Assembly: GCF_019175385.1 (NCBI RefSeq)
Contig: NC_083345.1
Span: forward strand, 13,726,027 to 13,790,026
Length of the DNA: 64,000 bases
Origin: Lycium barbarum
Taxonomy: Eukaryota; Streptophyta; Magnoliopsida; Solanales; Solanaceae
Reading direction: 5' to 3'
Shown here: positions 10,845-23,055 of the stretch, one piece after another
How positions within the stretch are numbered: the stretch's first letter is position 1
Layout of the letters: every line of letters begins with the position of its first letter
Program-made: the position numbers and the translations under genes
Notes under the pieces: generated by a model
Database searches by the model: none
What the model saw: the letters and a program-made list of their open reading frames with translations, nothing else
Told to the model about the DNA's origin: nothing

Positions 10845-13431
10845 ATGGCCGTTGGGTATGCTCTCTTTTCCTCTATAAATGTCAAAAATCACATTTGCGT
10901 TATTTATTCTTTAATGTAATATTTATCTCTAACCCTTTTGTATTTTTATTGTATTATTATAGTAAGAACAAGCGAATTTCCAAAGGCAAGAAAGGAGGAA
11001 AGAAGAAAGCGTAAGTTCTGTTTTTTTTTCTTTAATTTTATAGTAAAGTTTTAATCTTTTTTTGTCTTTTCCTAATCTGGGAATATAGTTTTGAGATGGT
11101 CTTTAATTTTATACAGTAGCAATGTTTCAATCCTTTTTGTCTTTCCTTAATATGGGCATTTATTAAAATAGTTTTGAAATGCTCTAGTGTTAGTTTTATA
11201 GCAAAGTTCCAATCTTTTTTGTCTTTCCTTAATCTGGGTATTTATTAAAATTATTTATAGTTTTGGGTGGGTGTGTTTTCTTTGCTATTTTTAGTTCTAC
11301 ACTTCTACTGCCAAAGTTTCAATCTTTTTTATTTACTGTGCTGTGGGTATTTTTTTAAATATGTTTGTAGTGTTTATTTTTGGTGGATACAGAGCTGATC
11401 CATATGCTAAAAAGGATTGGTATGATGTCAAGGCTCCATCAGTATTTGGTGTCCGCAACATTGGCAAGACCCTTGTTACCCGTACACAGGGTACTAAGGT
11501 GATTATTTGCTTTAAATTAATGTTTCCACTGTCTTTTATTTTTAGTTTGTAAGAATATGCATGACATTCACTACTTTATATATTTTGGAAATGTTAGAGC
11601 TAGATTGGTATTAGTGGTTGCTCGTTTGATTTTGAAATTGGTGGTAGGTGGAGTGCTTTCAAGTTTTCATCAATAGTTTTATCCATTGACTAATTGTTAT
11701 TTTTCATCGATTGACTTAAATAGTGTAGCTGAGAAATCTGCAAGTTTTGTGACCTTTCCTTAAGCATGGTTAATAATGTAGAATCGATATTTGGTCATAT
11801 TAAAATTGGACTGACAAATCTAGATGAAGTTTTGGCGTATGGGGGAAGCTCTCTGCTTGTGAAAATCATACATGTATATGTATGAAAGTGAACTTTATCA
11901 AGCAAAAATAGCGCCATTTACCCAGAATAGAGAAGCAACAATTTGGATAAAATATTGGAAACCTCTTCTGAGTTTGAGTCAAATTGGGCTAAATTATGAG
12001 CATAATTTTACCATCTTCTTAATTCACAATTGTTAGGGAATAAAAAAGGGTATTCACCCTTTTTTAGCCATAGTAGTTGATGTGAATTGTGAACTATATC
12101 AAAGAAAACACAATTCAACGAATTATAATGTTATTACTTCGTTGCAGATTGCTTCAGAAGGCCTGAAGCATCGTGTGTTCGAAGTGTCATTGGCTGATCT
12201 TCAGAATGACGAAGACCACTCCTTCAGGAAGATTCGTCTGAGAGCTGAAGATGTTCAAGGAAGAAATGTCCTGACAAACTTTTATGTATGGCAATGAACT
12301 CAACTGTTTTTTGTACCTAATCTTATTAAAAACCTCGTACCATTTTTTTTTTTTTTTTTTTTTGGGTTAAAATGGTCAGGGTATGGACTTCACCACAGAT
12401 AAGTTGAGGTCACTTGTAAAGAAATGGCAATCATTGATTGAGGCTCATGTTGATGTTAAGACAACTGATGCCTACACCTTGAGAATGTTCTGCATTGGCT
12501 TCACCAAAAAGCGTCCTAACCAACAAAAAAGAACCTGCTACGCACAGTCAAGCCAGATTCGCCAGGTAGATGCAAATGCTAGTTCAAATCTTAACTAGTA
12601 TTGTTCTAATTGTGATATAGCAATATTAGTTATGTGGTAAATGCAAATGTTTGGTTTAAATTTTCTCAAGTATCCGTTTTGATGTGCAAAGGCAATAAGC
12701 AATAGAAATAAGGGTCCTTTTTCCTTTTTTGACCAGTTGGCCAAAATTAATGATGGGCGCCAGTCAATATACATATATATTTATGTATGCGATACGTATA
12801 TTATTTATGTTTATTTGTACGTAATATACATGGCCTATACATTTGCTGGCCATTTTGTAAATTAGATCACCTAAAGGCATTGGCTGTAATTATCTCTAGA
12901 AATAATGTAGGGATGAGTACTAGTGCTTACACTTCCCCTTCCTGTATATTGCTAGAATCATTGATCTCTCTCTTTTCAAAATAATGGTTTTCAGATTCGT
13001 CGCAAGATGTGTGAGATCATGGTTAACCAGGCACAATCATGTGATTTGAAAGACTTGGTCCTGAAGTTCATTCCTGAATCAATCGGCAGAGAGATTGAGA
13101 AGGCAACTTCAAGCATCTACCCATTGCAGAATGTGTTTATTCGCAAGGTCAAGATCTTGAAGGCTCCTAAGTTTGACCTTGGCAAGTTGATGGAGGTAAT
13201 ATTGTTGTTCCCTGTCTAGTAATGTTAATTTCCATTTGTGGTCACTATCAGTATTACCAAACTCCGTACTTTTTATCTTAAGTGAACTAATGCTTCAACA
13301 AATATTGATGTGGAGATTATTGTTTCGTTGTTGTGTAGGTTCATGGTGATTACTCAGAAGATGTCGGCGTGAAGGTGGATAGACTGGCAGAGGAAGTTGC
13401 AACCGAGCCAACTGAAGTAGTTGGAGCTTAA
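10845..13431 (+). CDS. RPS3A: 40S ribosomal protein S3a (eS1)
   Basis: Cytosolic ribosomal protein of the small subunit (eS1 family), located near the mRNA exit region of the 40S platform. Seven coding exons join in frame: 10845-10855, 10963-11010, 11393-11498, 12148-12285, 12380-12565, 12995-13195 and 13339-13431. They give 260 aa against about 262 in Arabidopsis. All introns are GT-AG. The product starts [20 protein letters not shown], a basic tail typical of the family, and continues with [107 protein letters not shown] and [11 protein letters not shown]. The start at 10845 lies in a good context (gaccATGG), just after a pyrimidine-rich leader. One oddity: Tyr is encoded at the end of exon 4 (NFY-GMDF), where other plants usually have Trp. 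The gene looks intact and functional. Confidence 0.97.
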
Positions 13432-13910
13432 ATATGTTATGATTTTCACAATCTGTATAATGAACTTGCTTGGCTTAATTTCCTCTCCCCTCCCCCCCAA
13501 TTAAATGAGTCAGTAGGTTATGTTCATGTACTTCTTATTTTGTTTCTTGAGAGTTTAGGAATAGATTAAGAAGTAATTTTATACTACATTATGATGTTTC
13601 TCAGTCATTTAGATGTGTTTACCATTTTCTCAGTAAATGGCATTGCAACTCTGGCCTTCGCTGCTTTCTAAAGTGCTAATTGTGGTTTTATTGTGATGAG
13701 GTCCCTAAAATATCTTAGGGGTTGTTTGGTTTGTGAAAAAAAGGATTAGAATTTCGGGATAATTTATAGGATTACACTTGTTATTTCTGGATTAGCAATT
13801 CGGGGATTGTTGAAACCACAATTGTGGTTTAATTTTTTTACCACATTCTATGTGACTTGACAATTAAGATAATTTTGAGATAAAATAGTAAAAATGACAT
13901 CTGTCCATCT
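13432..13910. other. S3a 3' UTR and possible MITE
   Basis: 13432 to about 13660 should hold the S3a 3' UTR. From 13718 the sequence ('aggggttgtttggtttg') looks like a MITE end, with a possible partner ('cagccaaacaatcctcgag') near 14221. No target duplication was established. Confidence 0.4.
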
Positions 13911-14035
13911 CTGTCGGAAACAACCTCTCTACACTCTCAAGGTAAGGGTAAGGTTTGCGTACACTCTATCCTTCTGAGATCCCACTTTGTGAGATTCCAC
14001 TGGGTATGTAGTTGCTTTTGTTGTTGTTGTTGTTG
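13911..14035 (+). mobile_element. TTG-tailed RTE/TS-SINE 3' end copy
   Basis: It has the order 'cggaaacaacctctct...ggtaagggtaaggtttgcgtacactctatcc...gagattccactgggtatg', then a TTG repeat. The same order occurs at 22561-22677, at the 3' end of the RTE LINE at 50628-50718, and in reverse at about 60486-60560. It has no tRNA-like head, so it is either a 5'-truncated TS-type SINE or an RTE LINE 3' tail. Confidence 0.75.
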
Positions 14036-15565
14036 GCGACCCTGTCTTTCAAAAAATTTCTGTCATAGTTTATATAAAGGACAAGGTTAAAATTTCAAAT
14101 CCTAATCAAACAGATGTTAGTTGAATGAACTAAATATTTAATATGTATATTCATCATATAATCTTAGCATTATTTAATTCCCGTATTATGCGTCATTACA
14201 ATTTCAAAATAACTTGTTCCCAGCCAAACAATCCTCGAGTGTCCGACTCTCAGATTTGCCTTTGCTATAGCTCCCTTATCAGAGACTAATATCAATATGA
14301 TTGCTGTTAAAGACACTGATAAATAAGATTTGAATCTTATTTAGATCACAAGCATTATTTTTTTCTTTTTTCATTTGTGCAAAACTACCTTGTCACAAAA
14401 AGAAAAAAGAAGTGTGATTGTCATTTGTGAGGCAGTGAGTGGAATGACCTGAGTGATGTATCATTTACATTGTACAAACTATAAATGATAACAATGAAAA
14501 AAATACTTTTAACTACGAAAAAATTGTGATCTACAGAAGTCAGAACTATTCATGTAGTTCTTAGATCTGCAAATTTTATTTCAAATTAATTAAAGAACCA
14601 ACATGTCAATCTACACTAACAATAGAATTCAAAGTACTACTTTCTTATCCTTTGAAATCCTTCTTTTTCTTTGACTCGGACGTGGTAGTTGTTTTAGCAA
14701 TTAATTTTTTGCGGACTTGATCAACGATTCCTTCTAAAAGAAATGTTTAAATAGTAGTTAATAATCAAAGAAGAAAGCTATCTTTTTCAGTAACTCTTAT
14801 TCATAACTAACTTCTAAATAATTAGGTATACGAAGTGTTGGGTAATTTTCATTTTTTAGTCGTCCATAATAGTCAATCTCATCTATTTCAATTTTTAGTT
14901 TATTAGTTAAACGTTTATAATGTTGAAGAAAAGAGAAACACAAATACATTGGCATGAGAAAAATTTAAAAGAATTAAGTTTAATCACATGTTAGAATTTA
15001 TATAACACAATTACAAAAGTACTATTTGGGAATCAAACAATTTTTCGTGGTCAGAAATTCAGTTATAATATATCTTAATTTTTAAAAGCAAATGTATTAA
15101 ATGGAAAGTAGATAATAATGATGAAATAAGAAAACCAAGTATATACTGAACTAAAAATTGTGACAAAAAAGTACATATCCAAGATTTCACATCTAAACTA
15201 AAAGAAGAAATATTTTTTCTGTGGTTTGCCAGTACTTTAAAACCATAATAGAAGGGTTAAAAGGCTTGCAGAAATGTACATGCACAAACTTGAAGCATAG
15301 GGGCTTCATCAACACCTACATTAGATACAAATAACTGATAACTTAAGAGAGTTTCAGAGGTTAAAATTACAAAACACAAAGCATTGCTAAAATTCTTTAG
15401 GCAGTTAAAAGTCTACATAATCAAAATAGTAGAGCCATGAGCAAGCTTATTTGGATTAGATCCAACCTAACTCTTAACACTTCCCCTAAAACTAAACAAG
15501 ATCAGTTTTTCTGTCTGACACAGAAGAAATGATCCTCCGACCAGAATCTGAAAGAAAAGGTTTCA
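14036..15565. other. Intergenic region between S3a and NET1
   Basis: AT-rich. 14210-14236 may be the right end of a MITE interrupted by the element at 13911. The last several hundred bases upstream of 15566 should contain the NET1 3' UTR (minus strand). No other gene seen. Confidence 0.4.
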
Positions 15566-18500
15566 TTAGACGCGATATCTGATGCTGCCATTGTTGCTGC
15601 CACTGCTACTGGAAGGTCTAAAGCAACACATACGACCCTTCTTTTTCTTCTCACTGTTCCTCCTCCCAATATGGATGAAGTTTTTCAGAATGATGCCCGT
15701 GCTGCTCCTGGAAAATCTGCTACTAACTTCGCTTTTCTTTTCGTCGTCCAGTTTCAGCAAAATGTACTGAATTTTCTGAATCTCTAGTTGCAACCGTCCA
15801 ATCTTCTCAGACCCCTTTCTTGCCTGTTCCGAAACTCTCTTCTGACGGATATTCATGACCTCTTTCGACTCTGCTGAACCACTGCTTGGAGAATATGATG
15901 TGCTTTCCTCTGTACTCTTCATCAATTGGCTATTCAAATTCACCAGCTGTACAACTGTTTCCTCAATTTCTTGTAGCTGCTCCTTAACTGTTTCAAAATC
16001 AACATTTTTTGGTTTTCTGGCCTTTCTGTTTGCCTCCAATTTTCTTCTCAGGCTATCCACAGTCAACTGAAGACTCATCAGTTTCTCTGCATCCGAAGCA
16101 AGTCGCTGGAGAATCTTCTTGTTCATTTCTTCATTTGCCTCGGATGAGTTCATTGATAACTCTAACTTGTCCACACCCAACTCCTTCTCCACTTCAGATT
16201 CTGTAGGTGGATGTTTGCCCCTCCACTCCAAATTCCTATATTGGTTGTGCACGATAGGCCCCCCTGGTGGATGATTTGCCCGTTTCTTGAAATCTTTCAC
16301 ATCTTTCACGCTACGACTGAGGCTGCATCCTTCTGCAGTTTCCCACAGCTCAAGCATCTGATCATCTACTCTCTCTGCTGCAGAATTAGCTCTTCTAATT
16401 CTTTCCGGTGAGCTATCAGAGACATGATCAAGTGGTATATCTTTCATTTGCGTCCCGTTTTTTACTTCAAAGGACAGGGGTTTTGTCTTCCGTCGATTAC
16501 GGTCAGCAAGATCATGTTTCTCTCGATCCAAACTGGGTCGAGCTTTTATTGCCTCAATTTCACTTGCAGAACTATCTCGACAAGGCTTGATGTGTAAAGG
16601 TCGATGCAAGACAGGCTTGTTCAGGTCTTCCACTACTTTCTCAACTGCTTTAATCTTAGTCCTCAGCTCCTGCAAATCAAGAACACCTTTTGGCATGATA
16701 GATTGACCGTCCGTCGGCTTGTGTGAGCTAATTCGATCTGAATGAACCTCAACTTCAACACACTGCAAATACATGCAGCAACAACAAATTTTAGCAAAAA
16801 GTTGGAGATCATTGCTACATTCTCAGCTTGAAACTTAAGAACAGAGGAGAGAAAACGAGAATAACACTTCGGAAATACCAATGTTTAAGTAAAGTATTAA
16901 AAGAAACTCTTGGCCAAGAATTGTATTAAAAAGTAAAGATGCATTATGTATACTTCAATGACATATAGAGGAAACTCTAGAGTAATCAAATTACTAATCG
17001 AGGTTTTAAAGCAATGGGCATGTACAGAAAGACCAGAGTCCATTCAAACCCAACATAGATATGCTGTTAGCTGTAGTTAATACTAGAGAAAAAGAAAAAA
17101 ACCAACATTGCTTACATATGAGAAAGTACATTACCTTTGATTCCTGTGAGCGAGTTAGATTAAGTTTCATGAGGCGCAGAGCGTTCTGCTCAAGTGAAAC
17201 AATGTCATCCCTCAGAGAAGAAATTACAGGAGCATATGAATGTAACTGTGACTTCAGTTCTCCAATTTCACTTTCCTTCGAAATCATTTTTCCTTTCATC
17301 TGTTGAATCTCCAAATCTTTGGAAGCATTTTTATCCTCGAGTGTCTCGCACGCCTCAGTCAACTCATTCATTTTGTTTTCCAGTAGTACTTCACGAACAG
17401 AGGAGATCTGGAGATCAAAATAAAAGGTAGCTGCCTCTGCCTCCCATAGTTCAAACTCATAGTTTTTCTCTTCGAGCTCCGAACTCAGATATTCTTCTCG
17501 CACTCGTTGCTCTTCAATTTCTTCATGCAACTTACCCAGTTCAGTTACCAAGTTCATATTCACTTCTCGAAGGACTTCAAGTTCTTGGTTTTGAGTGGTA
17601 TTTGTACTCGATATTTCAAGTACCTTCTTCTCTAGAATTACATTTGTCTGCATGGATTCTTGACGGTCAGTTTTTAGCACATCCAGAGTCCTACACAATT
17701 CTATGTTCAAATTCTCAGATGCTATAAGCTTCTGTTTGGCTTCCAAGAGTCCTGCTTCCTGCTTATCAATTAATTCTTTTCCAGTGGAAAGTTCAAACTT
17801 CAAATGATCATTAGATTCCCTGACTTCATGGAGCTCCTCTTCCAGCCTTTGAACTGATTCCTTCAGGAGTAAGTTTTCAGTTTCCTTCATTTCCAGCTTC
17901 TCCTTCAATATGCCCATCTCCTTGTCAAACTCACTGATTACACCAAGAAGATTGTGCATATCTTTACATACCGACTTCAGCTCAGCTGATTTCTCACTAC
18001 CAAAACTCATCCAAATTGTAGAGAGATTGCTAAGAGCTAGTGTATCGAGTAAAAAGGTATCATTTTCCTGCTCCACCATCCATTTCTCCTCCTTGATCTC
18101 TGTGATCTTTTGCAACAAAGTTCTGTTCTCCTCAAGAACCTGAGTGTATTTCTCTTTTAATTCAACATAAGCTGTCTGCAACTGATCGTGCTTGACACAG
18201 AGACTCCCAACCTCTGCATCCAGTACAGCTGTTAGTTGACTGCCCTTGCTCACTTCCAGTCCCAATTTCTTATTCATCTCTAGGAGTTCCTGATTGTCTT
18301 CCTGCACTGTTACAAGCTTATCTGCCATGATATTGAACTCCTCCTCTACAGATTTCTTCACCGACTCAAGTTCGAGGGCCTCTGATTTCAGCTGTGCAAG
18401 TAAAGTTACGACTACAGAGTTTTCAACCAACACCTGCTGCTTATCATCCTCACATTCTCTGAGCGAATATTTTAAATCCTCTATATTGCCCAAAATCTGA

Positions 18501-21500
18501 TGCAGAAATATTTGTTCATTTTCCACCTTATCTTCAGATACCATATCAGATTCATTATCAAGGGCCTTAAAAACCCGATATATCCCCAGTCTCAACCTCT
18601 CGATTTCGTCTAGCAAAAGTTCTGCTTCTACCTGTTGCTCAAGGCTCTCATTCTCTAACTCTGTAATCAGCCTGTCAGCCAATTTTGATGCCTCAACATG
18701 TTTCTGACACTCAACCAATAAAGCGTAATTCTTTTCTTCCATGTCTTGTATGAATTTCTGCAGGATGAAAATTTCACACTGGGCTTTCACAGCGCTGTCA
18801 AGTCCCTCTTCAAACTCTTTCTTCCTCCACTTGCTTTCTTCTTGTAGGAGATGAATATGGTTCTCCATACTAAGTAATCGGGTCTCACTCTGATGAGTAA
18901 GTTTGGCCCTTTCTTGTTTCTCCATTCCAACTGCAACTCTCAGTTCTTCTACTTCTAAGCTGGTTACTTTTTTGTCCTCCTCCAGGCAAGAATATTTTTC
19001 TTCCAATCCTGTAAATCTTGATTCCAGGTATTCTAGTCTCTGTTCAACCTTTTCCAACTGAAGCGCTAGGCTACCCCTTTCAGCAAGAAGATTGGACTTC
19101 TCATTCTTCAGCAACTGGCAGATTTCTTCTAAACCCTTGGATTTTTCCCTCAGACCTTCAAGTTCAACTTTTGCACCAAAAAGAGAGTTCTCAAGAACAG
19201 CATTTTTCTCTAGGAGTTTCTGCATGCTATCAGTTATAATTTGCAACTGAGATAGCAAAGAAGCTTTCTCAGCAACAAGGGTCAATTTTTCTCCATTGAG
19301 AATTTGGCAAGACTCTTGAAGCGCTCTCACCTTTTCCTGCGATCCCTGCAACTCGCCATTGACGTCTGAGAGGGAATTCTCCAAAATAGTCTTCTTCCTC
19401 AGAATTTCATCCATGTCCTCCAGCTTTTTGTGGAGGACTTCTTTCTCCTTTTTGTCCTTCTCAGAGATTGTTCTCAGCTCTGAGCTTTCTTCCTGCAAGA
19501 TCTTTATTGAAGACTCAATACACTCAGGGTTTAAACCTGCACCCTTCACTTGCTCCACCAAAGTCTGGTAGCTCCTGTTTAGGTCCTTGATTTCCTCCTC
19601 CAAACATGAAATGTCTTTCTGAAGGTTGTTATTAAGTCCCACTTGTTCAGCAACCTCCGCTTCAAGTCTCGTTTTCATCTTCCTCAGGCTAAGGATTTCA
19701 TTTTCCAGATTCTCCTGTGAGAAGGTTGAGGACAATTTCAGTTCACTCAGGCTTTGATTTTCATCCTTCATTCTCCGAAGTTCATCTTCCAAACTGTTTT
19801 TGCTTGTTTCCATGTCCTTCAAAAGTTGAAGGCCATTTTTGAGCTCCAATGCCAGCGTTTTCTGCTCCTCTTGAGATTGAGAGTGCAAGTTTTGCAAAGC
19901 CAAAAGCGAGGCTTCAATCTGTGCATGCCGTAAGTGCTCATATTGCAAATCACTTTGAAGTTTCTCCAACTCCTTTTGCTTCTGACAAAGCTCTTTATCT
20001 TTCATAGTTATCTTCTTTGCCAAGTTATCTGCCTCAGAGTGCAACGACTGATTTGATGTCTCCAGCAGAACACACTTCTCTTCGGCATTTCTAAGCCTAG
20101 CAGCACCCACTGAAAGCTCACCATTAAGGCGTTTTACATCCTGCTGTGCACAAGATAGTTCATTCTCAAGTTTGGATATTTTCACCAGGCAGCTTTTATA
20201 CTCACGGACTGAGGCTTCTTTCTCCTCAGTTAGCTCCATAACAAGCCCTTTCAGTTTCTTGATCTCACTTTCAGCTCTATCAGCTTTCTCATTTAGAAGT
20301 CTAGATTCTTCCTGAGACAGCAAGAGTTTTTTCTCCAGTTCAGATATCTTTTCCAGGCATTGTTTGTACTGATGAAAGCAACAGTCCTTTTCAGACTCTA
20401 ATTTACAGATCTCATTCCTCAGATGCTGAGCTTCACTTTCTGCCTTAATTGCTCGCTCATTTACTCCTTTTGTGTCTTCATGTGCTTGAGAAGCCTTATC
20501 CTCCAACCTGGATATCCGTTCCAAATACTCCTTGTGTTTGCTCAAAGCAGCATCTTTTTCAGCCTCCAGTTTGATAAGTGATTCCTTCAACTTCTGAGCT
20601 TCATTTCCCGCTTCACTGGCCCGTTCATTGAACTTAAGGGAGTCCTTTTGTGCCGCACTGAGATCCCTTTCTACAGCAGACAACTTTTCCAGGCATTGCT
20701 GATATTGCAGGAATGTAGTTTCTTTTTCTGCCTCCAAACCAGCTAGGGCTTCTTTCAGAATTTGAACTTCACCTTCAGCTTGACCTGCACGCTCTGACTC
20801 AGCAAGAACTTTGGCCTTGAGGTTTTCATTCTCAGTTGATAATTCAGATACCTGAGAATGCAAACTTCGTTCCTTTTCCTCTGTATTGCAGTTCACTCCT
20901 TTCTTTAACGTTCCTTCAAGGAACTTCGAGTTCTTTAGCATTTCTTCTCCAGCCCCGAGCATATCATGCAATTGTTTTAGACCCCACTCACTTGTTCCAT
21001 TATCATCACCACTCTTCTGTACAGCATGCATTCTCGACAGCAGTAACCCCAACACTTCTGGACTATTTGGCTCTACAGCCTGTGCGGAAGATTTCACTGG
21101 CGAATCTTCAAGACGAAAGGGTACTTGGTCGGGAAATGCATCTGACATGGTTTTCTGAGCCTGCTTAAGCTCGCCTGATACATGGTCATATCTTTCAGCT
21201 AAAGCCCGGTATGCCCTGTAGAACTCCTCAACTAATTTCATTAGCTCAGGCCTTTTCTTGTAGTACATTTCAGCCCTTCTCGCAAAAGAATCGGCATCTT
21301 CTTCAATGAGCTTGATCATTGCCTTCACTTTAGAATCCATTTCTGCGAAAATAAGAAACAAAAACAGGTTAATTCCTCATTTTTAATGAGACAATCCAGA
21401 AACTTTTACAGTTAACAAGGCGAAGACGCTAAATGGGAGAAGGAGACAAAATGCCACAGCATTATTCCATCAGCTTTTACAACTACCTAGAGCATTACCT

Positions 21501-23055
21501 TTCGACAAAATTACCTAGGATGTATGCTAAAGGTCAAATTGGTGGTGCATACAAGCTTGATCTGTTTCACTTTAAGAAAGATCAATCTTTACTTGCACTT
21601 AATCTTTTAACCCACCCATAATATATCCACATATGGTAATATATCTAGGTGGTAATAAACAGACATAGTGAATGTGCCAGGTCGAATGAAATAAGGAGTT
21701 AGTTGAGGTTAATAAACATGGTTCCAATTGAAGTGCTTGCATACGTTGTGCAAGAGTTGGGTACTAATAAATACTTCGATTACATGAGACAGTTATTTTT
21801 TGATGACAAGGGAACCTGCAGCCGCTGCCCTTTGGGTGCGCATAGGGGAAACCCCGCTTCTGTGCAATAGCTCGCAAACCACGCAGAAGAGATAACCCGC
21901 ACTAGGCAAGCCCCGTGCGACGAGCTCGACCCAGAAGGCAAATACATGAGACAGTTATTTTATAAGGGAATAATAGACAAAGTTCTCTATGACATGCAAC
22001 TGACACTAGGCAGCCAGTGCACTTTGTATTACATATACACGAGAGGGTGGCAGTCTGGTTTGAAAAGAGAAAAGCCAAGTTTTGCAAACTTTTGGGAGGA
22101 TAAACTAATTCTTAAGGATATTTTGAGTTAGTTTTTTGTTGACAAACGAAAATATTTTAAATTCTGTGAATCAGATGTCAAATCGGTTTGTCTTTTCACA
22201 AGCCTTTGCCATTATTAGTAAACTAAGTAGGGCCTGCGGTCCCTAATGGCTGCTTCCATGGCTCAAACCTCTGTCCTATAGGTCACCACGGAGATAACTT
22301 TACCATCGCTCCAAGGCTCCTATTCAGGAACCTCCCAACTTGAAAACCACAAAAATTTCCAGGTGACCAAATTCCCAAGCACATCATATACATATGCCCC
22401 ATAATGGCCACATTGTTTAAATACAGAATCTTATGGTAAAGGCATCAAGCGAGACAAGGCAAAGCACTTGAAAGAGGAGTACGATGAGAGCATGCATGAA
22501 ACCTTTTAACACAATATGGTATAACCAAAGCAAGCACTAGGTGCTACAAATAAGTTTCTTGAGCCGAGGGTCTTCCGGAAACAGCCTCCCTACCTAAGGT
22601 AGGGGTAAGGTCTGCGTACAATCTACCCTCCCCAGACCCCACATTGTGGGACTCACTGGGTATGTTGTTGTTGTTGTCTCTTTAATGCTTTCATGAATGC
22701 AAGAAGCAGATGGTATCAAGGCCGACTATCATAGTTCAATCCGAACACAATCATCCTGCATTGCCTAGAACTCGCTATTTTGTGATTCATTAAAAAACAC
22801 AACATCAAATGGACAACATAGAAGACACTGTTTAAGAACACTACAGATCTAGTTCTGTTGAGAAAAATGAGCAACATAAAAATATTAAGAATTAAGCAAT
22901 TTCTGCAGGACCAAGTAGAACAAAAACAAAAAGAACCAAGTAGAGACATACTCACCAGTAAGATTCTCTTGAAGCCATTTGGAGTTCTTCGGGATATGAC
23001 TATCCCACCACCAAGAATACTTGCGCCTGGAGTCGGAATGTGGCAAGGTTGCCAT
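15566..23055 (-). CDS. NET1: NETWORKED 1-class actin-binding coiled-coil protein
   Basis: Plant-specific NET/KIP1 family protein. In Arabidopsis NET1A binds F-actin through an N-terminal NAB domain and localises to plasma membrane and plasmodesmata. Coding exons on the minus strand are 22956-23055, 17135-21342 and 15566-16762, giving 1834 aa with all junctions in frame and GT-AG. The NAB domain occupies about residues 9-95: [20 protein letters not shown] at the end of exon 1, then [20 protein letters not shown] and [20 protein letters not shown] in exon 2. Its split over exons 1 and 2 explains why a start inside exon 2 would be wrong. The rest is almost unbroken heptad-rich coiled coil with internally similar blocks (for example repeated [15 protein letters not shown] and LESEKD phrases at about 200-420). 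Arabidopsis NET1 proteins are about 1700-1750 aa, so the length fits. The C-terminus is basic and Ser-rich. No break was found. Which of NET1A-D it matches is not decided. Confidence 0.95.
21781..21961. mobile_element. GC-rich short element with 19-bp target duplication, in NET1 intron 1
   Basis: TACATGAGACAGTTATTTT occurs at 21781-21799 and again at 21943-21961, enclosing 143 bp of GC-rich sequence (21800-21942) unlike its surroundings. The insert contains 'ggggaaaccccgcttctgtg' and 'gacgagctcgacccagaagg', text I associate with a very common dispersed Solanaceae repeat. The 19-bp duplication implies target-primed (LINE-type) insertion, so it is probably a short non-autonomous retroposon. No A-tail or TTG tail is visible and no clear Pol III A/B box pair was identified. 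Confidence 0.75.
22561..22677 (+). mobile_element. TTG-tailed RTE/TS-SINE 3' end copy in NET1 intron 1
   Basis: It reads 'gagccgagggtcttccggaaacagcctcc...ggtaaggtctgcgtacaatctaccctccccagacccc...actgggtatg' and ends in TTG repeats. It is closely similar to the LINE 3' tail at 50628-50718 and is antisense to the host gene. Confidence 0.8.

Noticed and set aside
13718..14236. One large MITE interrupted by the TTG-tailed element
   Set aside because: The 'ggggttgtttggttt' and 'ccaaacaatcc' ends are suggestive, but no exact target duplication or long inverted arms were found.
17061..21168. Plus-strand ORFs opposite NET1 (up to 110 aa)
   Set aside because: Antisense shadows of the long coiled-coil exon; no domains or splice support.
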